64,000 nucleotides of DNA, from positions 18,834,148-18,898,147 of the forward strand of contig CM061914.1 of assembly GCA_031002005.1 (NCBI GenBank). The letters run 5' to 3'. The notes below the pieces were generated by a model. It made no database searches. It was not told the origin of the DNA and saw nothing but the letters and a program-made list of their open reading frames with translations. This document shows, piece after piece, positions 11,118 to 22,253 of the stretch (position 1 is the first letter of the stretch; each line of letters starts with the position of its first letter). The DNA is from Vandiemenella viatica (lineage: Eukaryota > Arthropoda > Insecta > Orthoptera > Morabidae). The position numbers and the translations under genes were made by a program.

Positions 11118-11276
11118 CGGGGTTGAGCTCGAGGAAGAAGGGCAGGCGGTCGAAGCCCTCCTCGTAGCGGTACTCGTTCAGCTCGGAGCCCTTGTTCCAC
11201 TTCTGCAGAGGTTTCTTCTTGCGTTTGCGAGGGTGGTAGTCCGCCGGCCTCCGCCGAACGTGGAACATGATGGAAC
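11118..11276 (-). CDS. Candidate host protein-coding exon, internal, phase 1-1, product unknown
   Basis: On the minus strand a pyrimidine-rich tract ending TTTGGTTGCAG is followed by 159 coding bases and then the donor GTGAGT. The open frame is 53 codons long, GC-rich in an AT-rich neighbourhood, and starts and ends after codon position 1, so it is a symmetric exon. The peptide begins IMFHVRRRPADYHPRKRKKK (basic) and ends in an aromatic/acidic part (NEYRYEEGFDRLPFFLELNP). A basic run followed by an acidic region could be the cytoplasmic side of a membrane protein, but that is guesswork, and I do not recognise the family. Both splice sites, the codon composition and the absence of repeat features make this the only convincing non-transposon coding segment in the window. 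Neighbouring exons were not identified. Confidence 0.55.
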
Positions 11277-11565
11277 CTGCAACCAAACAGAACAGCACCA
11301 TCAGTCAGTGATTCTAAGCTTGGAAAGTCCTGCCATCAGAAAATATAACACGCACTCTCCCTTTCCCACCAGCCTCCACTCATCGCTGAACATCCCATTA
11401 CTCTCACGTGTCGTATGGCATGTGTCACTTCCTTTACGAATGCGCTCATAGATTTAATTAATCAAAGAAGAAAATCGGGAACTTATTGGGTGCGGGGGCC
11501 GTCCGAGCAAGCGACAGTAGGGAAGGCGATGTCCATATGAGACAACACATCCCAGTTGTCGTCGC

Positions 11566-11604
<39 letters not shown>

Positions 11605-12580
11605 ACTCGGGATTTCACAGCACGTCGATATCTATATCTTTAGTGCCATAGCATTTAACGTTATCCCGACGCGAATGTTCACACAGCAAAAGGTGGTAAA
11701 ACAGAATGCTGCTTAACCATAATATGTCCATTCATACTTGAAAAACAACTCGAATAACGCGCGAGTGGTGTCGTGTAAACCCAACATTTTCTTTATCCGA
11801 TTCAACACTTGTGAATATAAGTATATCAAATCACGAAAAATGTGCTATATGCGAACTAATAAAATTTTCCACCTAACTCGTAGTAATATCTGAAAGATGG
11901 TGAAGGGGCATAGTAGCCAATTCCCGGCAACAAATAACTTATAACATTTAGTATACTGTAACTATACAAGCACTCAGACACGGCTTATTTTAAGAACTAT
12001 GTACAGCAAGCTGGGGGCTGATTAATTATCATTTGTTTCGTGTAATTAATTCTGAATTTCTGTAAATGAACATTGTTTTATGGACAGAACCTATGTAACT
12101 ACTACGTAATATGTTCAAGGACTGTATTATGCGTGTAACACTAGTAAAAAGTTTGTAAGTGTTGCGGTGGGCCGCGATGTTTGGACTGGATTATTTAATA
12201 ATTTTGTGTGAAAATATCTATAAATATCTTTAATTTTCATTTCCGTGTGTTTCATGATGATTTTGTGTTAATTAAGATTGCTTTAAGGTTGTTTTGATTG
12301 TTGGCTGAATTGTCGCCGTTCGAGAACCATCGGTCGGCTTTCTCTGTGTTATTCTGGATTCTTCTGTAGCGTCTACATAAGTGAGCCACAGAGAGGAGTA
12401 GTTAGCATGGAGGAAGGAACATATGGAGACGACGCAAGGGACCTACACCACGCACTGCAGTGAAGCCGGGTACAGAGAAGTGGGGTGGGGAGGTCGCCAT
12501 ATTGGTCGGCCGTAGAAACATGGGGAATAGGCACAAAAACCTCTAGGGAATCATACGACAACCGTGGCACCGCAATTTGA
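11277..12580. other. Non-coding stretch with a GTT microsatellite; possible intron
   Basis: If the exon at 11118-11276 is real, this is intronic sequence upstream of it on the minus strand. It holds a (GTT)n tract at 11566-11604 (about 13 units). A TATA-like, AT-rich zone at 12000-12350 has an LTR-like flavour, but no ends could be defined. Confidence 0.4.
11566..11604 (+). repeat. (GTT)n microsatellite
   Basis: There are about 13 perfect GTT units. The run creates a poly-Val reading frame that is not a gene. Confidence 0.95.
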
Positions 12581-12581
12581 T

Positions 12582-12830
12582 GATGGATTATTATGTAACT
12601 CGACGAGACAGACCAAAAATGAAAAATATTTTTTTGATATCCTGCTTAGTCTCGAGATATACTGTCTCAAAACTGAGGAGTTTTAGGTTGAAATTCGGAA
12701 CAAAAATATCCCCAAAGTCAAATCTGATAATAGATTCTTATGTAACACGACAAGTGAAATTGAAAGTAAACAATAAAATTTTTCGATATCTCGATTAGTT
12801 CTGGAGATATGCTGTCCCCAAAAGTCAGAA
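12582..12830 (+). repeat. Two tandem copies of a 147-bp unit
   Basis: TATGTAAC at 12592 recurs at 12739, followed in both by CGAC-A-G, a purine-rich segment, GATATC, a TAGT-TCGAGATAT or TAGTTCTGGAGATAT block, and GCTGTC or ACTGTC. The copies have diverged by roughly a quarter. They resemble a two-unit remnant of a satellite or of a transposon-internal repeat. Confidence 0.6.
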
Positions 12831-13690
12831 GCTTAAATGGGAGTAGTATACATTGCGATACGCGATGCACGTTGTATCACTAACACGGTGCTTATGAAAT
12901 TACTAACAACTAATAATAAATTGTTTGTCCCTTCTGGTACAGGCTACATTTCAACCTACCCACATTTCCATTAATATTGTCGCTACAAAATCAAGCTATA
13001 CAGACACATATAAACACATGAAATGCATCGCGAAATAAATTTCGGGTAACAACAACGTTTGGTTCATCACGTTTCGTAGTTCGCACAGCACAAATTATCA
13101 CAATTAATTTCATCGCACACTTTCAGTGTAAACTGAACTGGACTAAAGCATGCAGAATATCATATTCATTGTACCGCGATGTAAACTTGACCAGCTTAAA
13201 TTAAACTTTCAACACTTTACAATAACGCTAGCTTTTTAGGTGCAAAGTAGTAACATATGCTAATTGTCTACACTACACCAACAAATATTTGAGAACATTA
13301 TTCTGTTGAGAGCAAAGAATAAATTAATAACGATAGGCCCTAATGTTGCAGTTACCGATCAGACACTTCAAGAACAATAATTACAATGTGACTTAATTAT
13401 GAAATGTTATTCCAGGTGGTTTTCTCTCTTATCTGTTTGTGTAACCGTATGCAACACAACTTGGGATTATAGAAAACTTTAGAATATCAGAAAATGAAAT
13501 ATTCTCATCAGCAGACACAGTGCAAACAGCCCAATGTTTTGGACTGATTCCTATGGCCGCGGCGCATGCGCAGCAGGAGACGAGTTTTTATATGAGGTTT
13601 CACAGATTTAGCGTTATTTCGTCTCAATATATTCCTTCCTCCATGGTAGTTAGTTGTCACAATGTTTAATCTCTGGAATATTTGTAAGTG
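12831..13690. other. Gene-free AT-rich stretch
   Basis: No coding, RNA or repeat feature could be supported. Confidence 0.4.
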
Positions 13691-14574
13691 TGTTATAACA
13701 GCCCTCATACCTGAATTTTGAATAGTATTGTACTGTATGAAGTATTTGTAGTGAGCTAAAGTTTGCTTGAATATGATCTGGTATGTTTGTTTTGTAATTT
13801 CTTGTAAATCAGTGTATATAGACTTTTGTTTTATGAAAGAAAATTATTTAAAGTCCATTTAATATGTTTAAGAACAGAATTGTGCAAGAGAATTTCTTAA
13901 ATGTTTGTAATTCCTTGTATTAATGTAAGTTACGATGTCTACAGGACAATTTTCTACAGTTTGAAATGATTTCTGTAAATAATTTTGTATTTAGGTATTT
14001 CTAATTTCCATTTCTGATCATGTTGTAATGATGTTAAGTGATTTTGTATTAATTCCGATGGTTTTTAATATGTTTAATTGCTTGAGTAATTGTTAATGTT
14101 CGAGAAATATCCGGCGGATGCCTTTGAAGAATTCCTGAAATTTCGATAGAGACTATATAAACAGATCGGCTGGACAGATTCAGTATTCAGTTTTACAGAG
14201 AGTTTTATAGTTAGTTTTCAAGTTGAGTTCACAGACGTTTTACAAAGATTATCTTTGCGACTGCTCAGAAGTGCATCTCTGTATTGTATCTATGCATGTG
14301 AATATCGCTGACTTCGTTTTGAAAGAATAAACAAATCTTCAACATAACCTTTTGGTGGACTTTTTAATTAAGCAATATATTAATTTAAAGCCACCGAAGA
14401 TCCTAATAGTGTGCTTTAGTGTCTTTGGAGGAATCTGGTGCTTATATTAGCTTAAGGATTACGGAAAATAAATATTAATTGAAAAACGCGACTTGTGTGT
14501 CGTCATTCGTAGACCTATTTAGTTCAGTCACGAATAGTAGTAATCAGTAACCTTTGGGGAAAGGTGAAATCCCC
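13691..14574 (+). mobile_element. Probable 5' LTR of a Ty3/Gypsy-like element
   Basis: The segment opens with TGTTATAACAGCCC, has a TATA box TATATAAA at 14154-14161, a polyadenylation signal AATAAA at 14326, and is followed by a candidate primer-binding site TGGCGACC (14575-14582). That octamer is complementary to a tRNA-Arg 3' end with CCA, but the match does not extend cleanly. The gag leader and gag coding follow. The right boundary is uncertain because no clear CA end was seen before the primer site, and no 3' LTR lies in the window. Confidence 0.55.
14154..14161 (+). promoter_or_regulatory. TATA box of the putative LTR
   Basis: TATATAAA lies about 170 bases before AATAAA, the normal order for U3-R-U5. 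Transcription start would be near 14185. This is inference from position only. Confidence 0.45.
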
Positions 14575-15079
14575 TGGCGACCAAAGACAACAACCTGTGG
14601 AGGACGAGGAGTGAAGACCGAGAAATGAGTCATTACAGAGTTACCCATCATGGCTACCGCTCACGGACGGGTCCGACGTCAGGACACCAAACGAACCTGA
14701 AACTAAACTGCACATTGTCGACAGCTACGAAATTCTGACGCAACACTAGTCTGGAGGAAGATTCAACCAGCGACCAACTGGGAGTGACATCGAGAACTGG
14801 AAACATCTGTGGTGACCACACGGCGAGTGGCAACATTAGTCGGCCTGAAGACTGCGTGTTTCCATGATCAACGAGGGAAGTGCCTGTGAAGAGTAATGCC
14901 ACGCGAAGAAAGAGAGAGTGATAAAAGAAAGTGTTTAAGAGCATAAAAAGTGAGCACTACGTAAGTAACTGAATACTAGCAATTGCATCTTGGTTTGTGG
15001 TATTGTAAGATTAATTTAGTAATTGGTGTATATGTTCGACGGAAAAAATGTGCAGGTATTTCTAGAATATTTTGTTACT

Positions 15080-16295
15080 AATTTAAGTCCAAATTTTCTG
15101 AGCTTGATAGAAAATTTTCTGAAACCAATGGTAAATTTTATGAACTGAAACAAAACAATGATAACAAATTCTCTGAATTACCTAACTGGTTTGATGATAA
15201 AATCAATAAACAACTTCAGGGTTTTAGTGCTCTAATCAAAGAGGACATCACCAATTAAACTCGTGAGTGGAAGTAACGGAACACTGTAGTGAAGAATACC
15301 AAGAAGTGTTACAGAAAGTAGATCAGTGCTAAAGGGAATGTAGCTGTAATATTCAAAAGGTAACCCAAGTTTGTGAAGTTTGTGAGATTTAATGTGTTAA
15401 CCTCATTGGTAAAGAGACGAAAGAAGTCAACGAAAATTCCAATAAGAAGAGGAATGAGGGTGTGGGCTTATTCCAAGCCAGTGCTCAAAGACTAGATGAG
15501 TTCAGACATGAGATATCGAGAACAGTTCAGCAACAGGAACAACTTACAGACGCATTGGAGGCGACACAATGTAAAGGGTTACAGGTTCAACTGAATCAAA
15601 GTGTTGTCCCCTTAACTGATAGTCAAGTGCTCAGTACTGTTATGATGATACTGGCAACCTGCACCCTGCACAATTTATTGATAATTTTGGCAGATCTGGC
15701 TATTTTAATGTGTTACCGGACAGTAAGAAAATTGCAATTGTACGTAAACACCCAAAGTCTTATGCGAGGATTTGGGGAGATAGGCAAGTTAGGGAAATGA
15801 ATGATTAAAAGTTGTTCAAAGACTATTTTCTTAAACATTTCTCGTCAACGAGCAGGCAAATTCAGGAGAAGAGAGACTTAATTCCTTGTAGGCTCTGAGA
15901 CCTGCTAGCGAGGTACAGCATGATTTTTTTTTTTGATGTGGTGCAAGTATTTTGACCTTCCGCATGGGGAAGAGAAATTCATAGACTTGATAGCAGATAG
16001 ATTTATAGTTTGAGGAGGTAGCCTAACAGCTAAGATGAGGTGATTGATGTGAAAAGAGTTTCAGAACTATTGAGACGCTTGGATGCCCAGGAGTCATTTT
16101 CTGATCAATATTACAACCATAACCATAGGAGGGGACCCTAGAAGGAGTCACATGTCAAGGGATGGTAGATCCAGGGAAAGAGGTCACCATGGTTATGGGG
16201 GGAGAGAAGATTGTGGTGGGGTGAGAGAACAAAATCAGCAGTCTGAAACGGAAATACAGCGCGAGGGGCAGCCAAACTGAAGACCACCACTGTGG
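15080..16295 (+). pseudogene. LTR-retrotransposon gag, frameshifted, left portion
   Basis: Spread over three frames. The N-terminal part (15084-15255) has a heptad-like series KFSELDR / KFSETNG / KFYELKQ, a likely coiled coil. The capsid-like core is NLHPAQFIDNFGRSGYF...SYARIWGD (about 15660-15780), then after a TGA-A stop region FKDYFLKHFSSTSRQIQEKRD (split in the text as FKDYFLKHF and SSTSRQIQ). This matches the order of retrotransposon gag domains of Ty3/Gypsy elements. A basic Arg/Gly-rich segment (16120-16230) resembles the nucleocapsid end. Multiple stops and frame changes show it is dead. Coding is interrupted at about 16300 by a LINE and resumes after 17350. Confidence 0.6.
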
Positions 16296-16304
16296 TGGGA
16301 AGGA

Positions 16305-17352
16305 ATGTGGGTCCAGGTACTAAGCTTCGAGCGTACGGTATATCGGATCAGCTTTGTGAATGGATAAAGGATTTTCTAACTGGTCGGTCGCAGTATGTTG
16401 TCGTTGAAGGAGAAAGTTCTTCTAATCAAGATGTTACATCGGGTGTACCTCAAGGAAGTGTAATAGGACCACTTCTTTTCTTAATTTTTATAAACGATCT
16501 CGGAGACAAAGTGAAAAGCCTTTTTAGATTGTTTGCTGATGATGGGGTTATTTATAGGGTAGTAAGAAATTTGGCCGATTGCTTAGAAATTCAGCGCGAT
16601 CTGGATGTTATTTTGGCTTGGTGCGCTGAGTGGCAACTTACTCTAAATTGTAAAAAGTGCAAGACAATGAGCATAACTAACAAAAAGAACCCAATTGTTC
16701 AGAAATACGAGTTAAACAATACAGTTATTGATATGGTCGATTCTATTAAATATTTGGGAGTAACAGTACAAAGGAACATGAAATGGGACATACACATTAA
16801 TTCGTTAATAGGTAGAGCTAATTCTAGTCTGCGATTCATAGTTCGAATATTGAAAAATTGTAATGAACAAACAAAGGATATAGCGTACAAATCTCTTGTG
16901 CGTCCACATTTGGACTACTGTTGTGCCATCTGGGACCCGTTTCCTAAGGGATTGATCGAAAGTATAGAGAAAGTACAGAGAAGAGCCGCTCGATTCGTGA
17001 CCGCTTGCTACAGTCCTTATGAAAGCGTCACAGAACTGATTGGTAGATTAGGTTGGGAGTCTCTGGTAGATAGACGACACACATTTCTTTTAAACTTATT
17101 GGTAAACATGCGTACTCCCACTTTCACTTTTGAGTGTAGTGAAATACTTCTTCCACCAACCTATTTGAGTCGGAAGGACAGGAAAGATAAAATTAGAGAA
17201 ATAAGGTGCCTGACTGATTCTTGTATGAATTCTTTTTTCCCTCGTACCATTAGGGATTGGAATGCACAGCAAAGAGATTAGCTTTGGTGCTGAGCACTCT
17301 CTGCCACCCACAGTTTTGTGAATTGCAGAGTATATATGTAGATGTAGATCAC
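16305..17352 (+). mobile_element. 5'-truncated CR1/L2-like LINE inserted in gag
   Basis: The insertion starts inside the RT domain and ends with a TATATATGTAGATGTAGATC tail, a TGTAGA-type 3' microsatellite common for this LINE group. Gag-like coding flanks it on both sides. No clear target duplication was seen. The protein product is described in the next entry. Confidence 0.75.
16310..17281 (+). CDS. LINE reverse transcriptase, C-terminal ~320 residues, uninterrupted
   Basis: An open frame of 329 codons runs from 16292, of which the RT homology starts near residue 10 (KLRAYGISDQ). Domains in order: WIKDFLTGR, the GVPQGSVIGPLLF motif B (residues 51-63), the catalytic FADD box (81-84), a KYLGV-type motif after it, then the post-RT tail VRPHLDYCC, QRRAARFV, RLGWESL and FFPRTIRDWN. 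This is the palm/thumb half of a non-LTR retrotransposon RT that copies its RNA at a nicked target. The endonuclease and the first RT motifs, including the motif-A aspartate, are missing through 5' truncation, so it cannot be active. The absence of stops over about 970 bases suggests a fairly recent insertion compared with its relatives at 4860 and 59600. Confidence 0.85.
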   Translation, partial: GPGTKLRAYGISDQLCEWIKDFLTGRSQYVVVEGESSSNQDVTSGVPQGSVIGPLLFLIFINDLGDKVKSLFRLFADDGVIYRVVRNLADCLEIQRDLDVILAWCAEWQLTLNCKKCKTMSITNKKNPIVQKYELNNTVIDMVDSIKYLGVTVQRNMKWDIHINSLIGRANSSLRFIVRILKNCNEQTKDIAYKSLVRPHLDYCCAIWDPFPKGLIESIEKVQRRAARFVTACYSPYESVTELIGRLGWESLVDRRHTFLLNLLVNMRTPTFTFECSEILLPPTYLSRKDRKDKIREIRCLTDSCMNSFFPRTIRDWNAQQRD

Positions 17353-17478
17353 AAGGTAAATGCTATCTATACGAACAATGCTGCTTCAAATGTTAATACA
17401 TACTCAGGTAGCACTAAGTCAGGTGTAAATTTTCCTGTGGAAGCATTTGGTTCTGATACCGTGAATGAGATAGTCCGG
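17353..17478 (+). pseudogene. LTR-element gag/pol linker, middle portion
   Basis: The frame KVNAIYTNNAASN...VEAFGSDTVNEIVRD is open and Ser/Asn/Val-rich. It lies between the LINE and the SINE and continues in character at 17735. It has no catalytic motif and is assigned to the LTR element by position only. Confidence 0.45.
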
Positions 17479-17734
17479 GATATTTTTTTTATTTTTTTTG
17501 CTTGGTCTTAACGTCTCTTAACAGCGAGGTCATTAGAGACGGGATGGGATTTGGGCAAGGAACTGGAAGGAATTCGGCCATGGTCATTTGAAGGAAGCAT
17601 CCCGGCATTCGCCTGGAGTGATTTTGGGAAACCATGGAAAACCTAAATTTGGATGCCCGGACGGGCATGCGAACCCGCGTCCTCCCGAATGCGAGGCCAG
17701 TACGTTAACCGCTCACCCACCACGCACGGTCCCG
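17479..17734 (-). mobile_element. Full-length tRNA-derived SINE inserted in the LTR element
   Basis: In minus orientation: head with GGTGGGTGAGCGGTTAACG, B-box-like GGGTTCGCATGCCC (two changes from the usual TTCGAATCCC), body TTTTCCATGGTTTCCC and ACTCCAGGCGAATGCCGGG, then CTCGCTGTTAAGAGACGTTAAG and an A-rich tail (T-run at 17480-17500 on plus). Flanking DNA on both sides reads as retroelement coding. Confidence 0.85.
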
Positions 17735-17935
17735 AGAGATAGAAGGCATTCCTAATGATGACGTAGCAGTTGATTTGAGTGTAAAGCAAGTAATTTCTGA
17801 TATTAATATATCTGTAGTATCATATCTGGAATGTGGCACAGTTGCAGCTCCAGGATGTGACGAGCAAGTCAGTGAATGTAAGGTAGAGACAGTGCTACTG
17901 TGGTAGATAATGCAACGGCGGCAGTAGCATGCTCC
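17735..17935 (+). pseudogene. LTR-element gag/pol linker, right portion
   Basis: The frame REIEGIPNDDVAVDLSVKQ...SVVSYLECGTVAAPGC continues open for about 55 codons and stops near 17905. With the segment before the SINE it forms one interrupted frame. The protease that should follow was not found; the element appears to be lost after about 17950. Confidence 0.4.
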
Positions 17936-20737
17936 CGATCTACTAGTTACAATATCTAGACAGCTCAAGGAGACGAGGCAGGATTCTAGTACCAAAACCG
18001 TGTTATTGTTTACATTTTATTTCTAGGGGATCTTTTTTTGTTGTCATTTAGCAGTTTTCTTATTTTTTACACTTTTATTTAATTTCTATGAGAATGAATT
18101 GGATGTTAATGACTATTTCAGAACATATGGTGTGTTTATGTGTGTCCGCTGGTAATGGCCACTTCCAGCAGCGCAGCACAGTCCCTGTCTGCTAACAGTA
18201 CAAACCATTTACAACAAAGTGTGTGGAAATTTAGCTTTACCATCTCAGCAGATAATTAACAACGCTAAATGCAGATGATATTACACGGCGATGGTGAAAG
18301 GAGAAATAATCAACAGCAGCAATCTCACTTAGGAACTACGTCGTAATGTTACGGACTGTTGCCAGCGAAGTAGGAGGAAGGAGGATGGAACACAGATTGC
18401 GAAAAAGCTCGGCTCCAAGAATCACAACGCGAACGTCAATTCCATTTAGCGAGGACAATGGGTTGGATTCATAGGGGCGCGGGACTGTGCTGACGCGCCG
18501 GCCATTCAAGGCGCCGCCACGGCCCTTGGCCTGCTTCAGGGATTACAGGACAGGCGGCGCGGCGGAGCGAGCCATTACTTTAACGCCCTCATTCACAACA
18601 CGGCGACCCACATCAGTCTCCAACACGAGACATCGCTTTCACGACTAAACAACTAAACCCATCTTCATGAAATTTGACAAGGAAATACTATGTTTCGCCG
18701 GGAAGGACTAAAAACACTTTTTCTCATGAAATTTTGTAAACTAGCAGAGCGGTGACAAACAGCCGGAGAGCGTGTGTACGTTTCGCTAATGCTATATCGG
18801 CCGTTCAGGCTTTGTTTCTCCCGCAGTATGTTAGTGTATGATCTGTTCATGTACAGAAACAACATATTATCAAGTGCAGATGTGGATTTACGCTGCACCA
18901 AACTATTATTTTCTGTTTAAATGTGTAGCACAGGACAGCAAAACCGAAAATCTTGTGTAGGAAACGGCACTGACAGAGTTAAGTGACACAATTTTAAACT
19001 ATAAATAAAAGTGTGTCGGAGGAACTGTTGTAGACACTGTCTGATAGTTTGTTTATGTTTTTAAACATTTTTCAAATTAGTTCTGTTCACCAGACAGGTT
19101 CAGTGGTGGAAGCGTATCAGCTTTTACTTATCTTACACCTTTCAATTCCAGCAATAAAAGTGCACGCGTACGAAGTCGCAGGTGAGATGTAGTACATACT
19201 GCATTCTTACCTTGCTATGCAAATAGACTAACGTTTGACTTTTGCACATTTACCTGTATGGAAAAGAGGATCTGGCAATGCAAAACCATTGGCGAGCGAG
19301 AATGGTATTTGTCGCCAGTGATCAGAAAAAGATCCAATAACGTAATCTTGCTTCCGTTATCAGATGCATAACAAAGACATGGGTCAGTAAGTGAGAGAGA
19401 TTAAACATGGGAGGTATCTCGGCTACGTCTAGAGGTGCAGGATATACAGGTAAGAAAATGAGCACGAGTTTGATGGATTAAAAATATTTAATCGATAAAT
19501 TAATAGTGTTCAGAGCAAATTCAGGCCTCATCCTACCGCAGGAGTCCTTCTAGGCACGAATACAAAGTCAGGATGGCCAATTACTTTACACCAAGTGTTC
19601 AAGCGATCAGAAGCGTATAGTGGAAAGTGTTTGAAAAGCCCTTTTTCTTGCTCAGTGTTGTAAACACGTAGATGAAGCAGTGGAGAGGATGTACCCCACT
19701 TAATCTGTCAGGTGTTGTATTAAATTCTAAATGCAGGTTCACTGCGAGGCGAGAGGCTCCAACTACGCAGGTAGCGCAAATTTATTTTCGTCCGATCGGC
19801 ACTAGCAAAACTTTTGTTGGTCGCCAGACACTGTCACGCTGTCGGTGAAGTAGTAGAGACGATAACACAAGAAACATCTCGCACAGATAGCTGGTTCAGA
19901 CAAATCAGCCGGCAAGGCGACGTCAAATATAAAGGAAAAACACCAAACCACATATCTGTTAATTATATGAGCTTAAGATTCCTATACAAGAGAATATTTT
20001 AATTACTTATTTTCTTTTTTCCCCTCGAAAGGACTGTTTTCATTATGAGCTCACGACAGTGTTTGCAGCAAAGACTACTAGGAGGACACTTGGAACAAGT
20101 TTAGTACTTTTAGTGCTAGCATCACTGTTAACATGACATTGAATGGTTACAGAAAACAGTAAACGGATGAAACAAATAGCTGAGCTTTAGTTATGGAATC
20201 TACAAGAAGCGTCGACACCGGGGATTGCCACTATGTCCTCCTGGCGTGTGAGCGATAGCTATACGAGCCCCTCCACGCGAATGCGGGATACTTCCTTTGT
20301 CAACACCAAGGACATTTTCCCTCGGGGTTCTCGTCCAGTACTCTCCTTGTTGCGATCATATCAAACTAATTACTCGCGAGAGCTGGAGTGACTCCTAGTT
20401 CTCAACATTCTCCCTGCCTGACTAATATCTTTTTCACGAAGTAGAGAACATTATCTCACTGCGGAATGGAGCGCCCATCGTCCCTCGAGAGCAGCTGAGC
20501 AGCGGACATCACCAGCCAGTCCGAGTTGTCCCGAATGAGGCCGATGACGCCCGTTTGACGGCCGGGCAGGTCGTGCGATTAACTTCCTCCACCGCAGCCG
20601 AACAACGTCAGACACACATACTGCCGATCCGTCAGTTGCTTCAACGCCAAGCGGACGGGGTGTTTTCATAAAATGTATAGTGACTAATATTTCGTTAAAA
20701 TAGACTCTGCGTTGCTCTGGCGAAATATTACAAGAGT
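17936..20737. other. Gene-free stretch
   Basis: A GC-rich patch at 18460-18570 and scattered short frames are present, but no motif, splice pair or terminal repeat could be supported. Confidence 0.4.
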
Positions 20738-20985
20738 CAGGGCCGTATTTAGGATGTGTAGACCCTGTGATGCGCGCCCTGCCCCGCAAATATTTTGAAA
20801 TTCAACCTCACAATTTATAGTAATATTGTAACCAAAAATTCTAAAATAAAAATTTGTAATTTATTATTTAACTGTAGAATATTTTCCTATATCGTATCTA
20901 GAATATGGAATTGTTGAGATAACAATTCAAAATCATTAAGATATTCAATACAATTTATTAACATCGCTCTGAACAATTATAGAAG
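20738..20985 (+). mobile_element. Single hAT-like terminus
   Basis: CAGGGCCGTATTTAGG resembles the hAT ends at 29214 and 54535 (CAGGGCC plus 8 or so variable bases), followed by an AT-rich interior. The candidate left target sequence is ACAAGAGT. No matching right end or second ACAAGAGT was found within reach, and a LINE begins at about 20990, so the element is truncated or interrupted. Confidence 0.4.
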
Positions 20986-21019
20986 AAAAAGAACATCATG
21001 CGGGAATGTATCGGAGCTT

Positions 21020-22253
21020 CCCAAATCTCTTCGTCCGAAATGCAAATATTTTCTTGGCACTTTGAACATCAATACACTTCTCAAAGTTGACAAACTTAAG
21101 GAGCTAACAGAAACATTAGACAAATTTAACATCCAAATTCTAGCCCTTCAAGAAACAAGATACACAGATGAAAATCATTTTGAATCAGGAAATTACAGAA
21201 TCTACAAAGGCAAACCAGCAATCTCAATCCCTAACAAACCAACACAATTTGGCACTGGATTTGTAGTCAAAAGAAATATTACAAACTAAATATTAAACTT
21301 CACATCTTCTTCTGAAAGAATCTCAGTACTGTCAGTCAAATCAGGAAATAAGGCGTATTCAATAATAAATGCACATGCACCTACAAACAACTATAATCAA
21401 AAAGATACGCAAAAAGTGGAGGACTTCTGGGAACTATTAGAAGAAACGGCAAACGGAATTCCGCTGCATCATATTAAAATTCTGATGGGAGACTTCAATG
21501 CGCAGATTGGCAGAGAAAAGAAATTCAGAGCCACTGCAGGACTCTATCCTGCACATAAAATAATCAATAAAAATGGAGAGCGACTAATTGCCTTCTGTGA
21601 CAATTTTGATTTAAAATTAATGTCAACTCATTTTCTGGCACTTCCACACAAGAAAAAAACCTGGAGATCACCAAATTATCATTTAGGAGAATTTCAACTA
21701 GATCATGTTGCCATCTCCAAGAAAAATCAGAAGGAAATTATGAACGTTAAGGTAAAAAAAAGGATTAATTGACTCTGATCACCATTTGTCTCTAATTAAA
21801 GTAAAATTTCAACCAAATAGAGTCAAACCCAGAATACGACAACATACGCGAATCAACCCTGAATTCTTGGAACAAGAATCTGAAACTTTTCTTGCCAATA
21901 TATCCAGCCAACATGCTACCAATTGGCCAGAACTTAAAGACGCACTCCTCAAAGCTGCTCAAAGCATCGGCTCACCTCCCAGAAAACGCAAACATAGGCG
22001 GTGCAATGAAACCTGTGATAAGGCTATTGAACTTAGAATTAAAGCCTGGCGAAATTGGAGTTCCCACAAAACCATTCAAAATTTGCAGGAATTCATTAAT
22101 ACACAGAAACAAACTTCAAAAACCATTAGATTAGAGAAACGTATGTATGATAGACAGAAACTAGCAGAAATTGATCAAGAGTTTAAGAAAAACAACAACA
22201 AGGAACTTCTGCAGAACATTCAAGGAAGAATTGTCAAAATACCAGGCACCTAG
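21020..22253 (+). pseudogene. LINE apurinic-like endonuclease domain and linker
   Basis: The APE-type endonuclease motifs appear in order: LGTLNINTL (first Asn), LALQETRYT (catalytic Glu), LMGDFNAQIG (Asp/Asn pair), LDHVAIS, and, after a frame change in an A-run near 21757, DSDHHLSL, the final Asp-His pair. This domain nicks the target DNA for target-primed reverse transcription. Breaks: TAA at 21287, the A-run frameshift, and a further frame change near 22235 that moves into the RT frame. After the endonuclease a basic linker (PPRKRKHRRC, about 21980) leads to RT. Confidence 0.8.

Noticed and set aside
14822..14840. Other TGGC sites as the primer-binding site of the LTR element
   Set aside because: TGGCTACC (14650) and TGGCAACA (14826) lie too far from the LTR signals or match no clear tRNA end better than TGGCGACC at 14575.
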